DNA from: Bacteroidia bacterium
GTDB lineage: Bacteria; Bacteroidota; Bacteroidia; Bacteroidales; Azobacteroidaceae
Length of the DNA stretch: 32,107 nt
Direction: 5' to 3'
Assembly (NCBI GenBank): GCA_025996815.1
Contig: BNTT01000023.1
Span: 1-32,107, forward strand
Each line of letters starts with the position of its first letter. Position 1 is the stretch's first letter. The notes beneath the pieces were generated by a model. The model was not told the DNA's origin, searched no databases, and saw only the letters and a list, made by a program, of their open reading frames with translations. Both the position numbers and the translations under genes were made by a program. Below, piece by piece: positions 31,975 through 32,107 of the stretch.

Positions 31975-32107
31975 TAATTTATTTGGTATAGGCGCTTAGG
32001 TCGCCCTTGTTAATGCATTATATTTCAATCTTATAGGCTCATGAAAGACCATTCTTTTAATGGTCAAATCAAAGATTGACCCCATAAAAGCCCTTCTATT
32101 GTACCGA
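31975..32107. other. Window end without a recognised gene
   Basis: Holds a 7-bp hairpin GACCATT-CTTTT-AATGGTC (32047-32065) followed by a related imperfect palindrome GGTCAAATCAAAGATTGACC. No T run follows, so a terminator call is weak. No ORF of note before the window ends. Confidence 0.4.

Overview
The window looks like a chromosomal segment of a Bacteroidota, most likely Bacteroidales. The sequence reasons are repeated TAnnTTTG promoter boxes (mostly TACCTTTG) with an upstream TTTG about 20 nt away, the near absence of Shine-Dalgarno sites, a lipoprotein-type LptC, a DUF4491 protein, a secreted S9 dipeptidyl-peptidase and dispersed GTCCCGCAGGGAC / CCGTAGG...CCTACGG palindromes. Genus and species cannot be named. 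The first 105 bp are an exact inverted copy of 431-535, which looks like a fold-back chimera at a contig end, so the first gene has an artificial 5' end.

Layout. 1-2177: S9 (DPP5-like) peptidase. 2197-5383: AT-rich defence islet with a type II restriction endonuclease, an m4C-type methyltransferase, a very acidic unknown protein and an AbiJ-like abortive-infection protein. 5400-7895: mutS2 with palindromic or heptanucleotide repeats inserted in frame. 7934-11827 (minus): outer-membrane barrel protein, lptC, and a GT-C glycosyltransferase broken by a frameshift at a run of 11 G. 11920-12264: dense palindrome (REP-like) array. 12339-14752: coaX, divergent from lipB-dusB. 14793-14902: promoter, short RNA and terminator (sRNA candidate). 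15008-16377: IS4-type insertion sequence with a frameshifted transposase, abutting an IS110-family remnant. 16891-17840 (minus): folK and a GNAT acetyltransferase. 17925-18491: flavin reductase-like protein. 18492-20072 (minus): AAA-ATPase/PD-(D/E)XK protein. 20189-21814: glyA and a DUF4491 protein. 21828-26286: second AT-rich defence islet, with a type IIG restriction-modification enzyme divergent from a GIY-YIG/T5orf172-EcoRI-methylase fusion. 26368-30654: giant 2-hydroxyacyl-CoA dehydratase activase. 30655-32107: small ORFs, an IS200/REP-type Y1 transposase, a decayed second copy of the activase 3' end and a small membrane ORF.

How it fits together. Conserved housekeeping genes (lipoate, CoA, folate and one-carbon metabolism, tRNA modification, LPS export) are interleaved with two AT-rich restriction/abortive-infection islets and several repeat families. 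The most unusual signals are: the GIY-YIG-M.EcoRI fusion bracketed by 47-bp duplicated promoters; repeats inserted in frame at domain boundaries of two large enzymes; the duplicated gene 3' end bracketing a Y1 transposase cassette; the palindrome array whose likely mobilising enzyme type is also in the window; and a small RNA candidate. No rRNA, tRNA or CRISPR array was seen.
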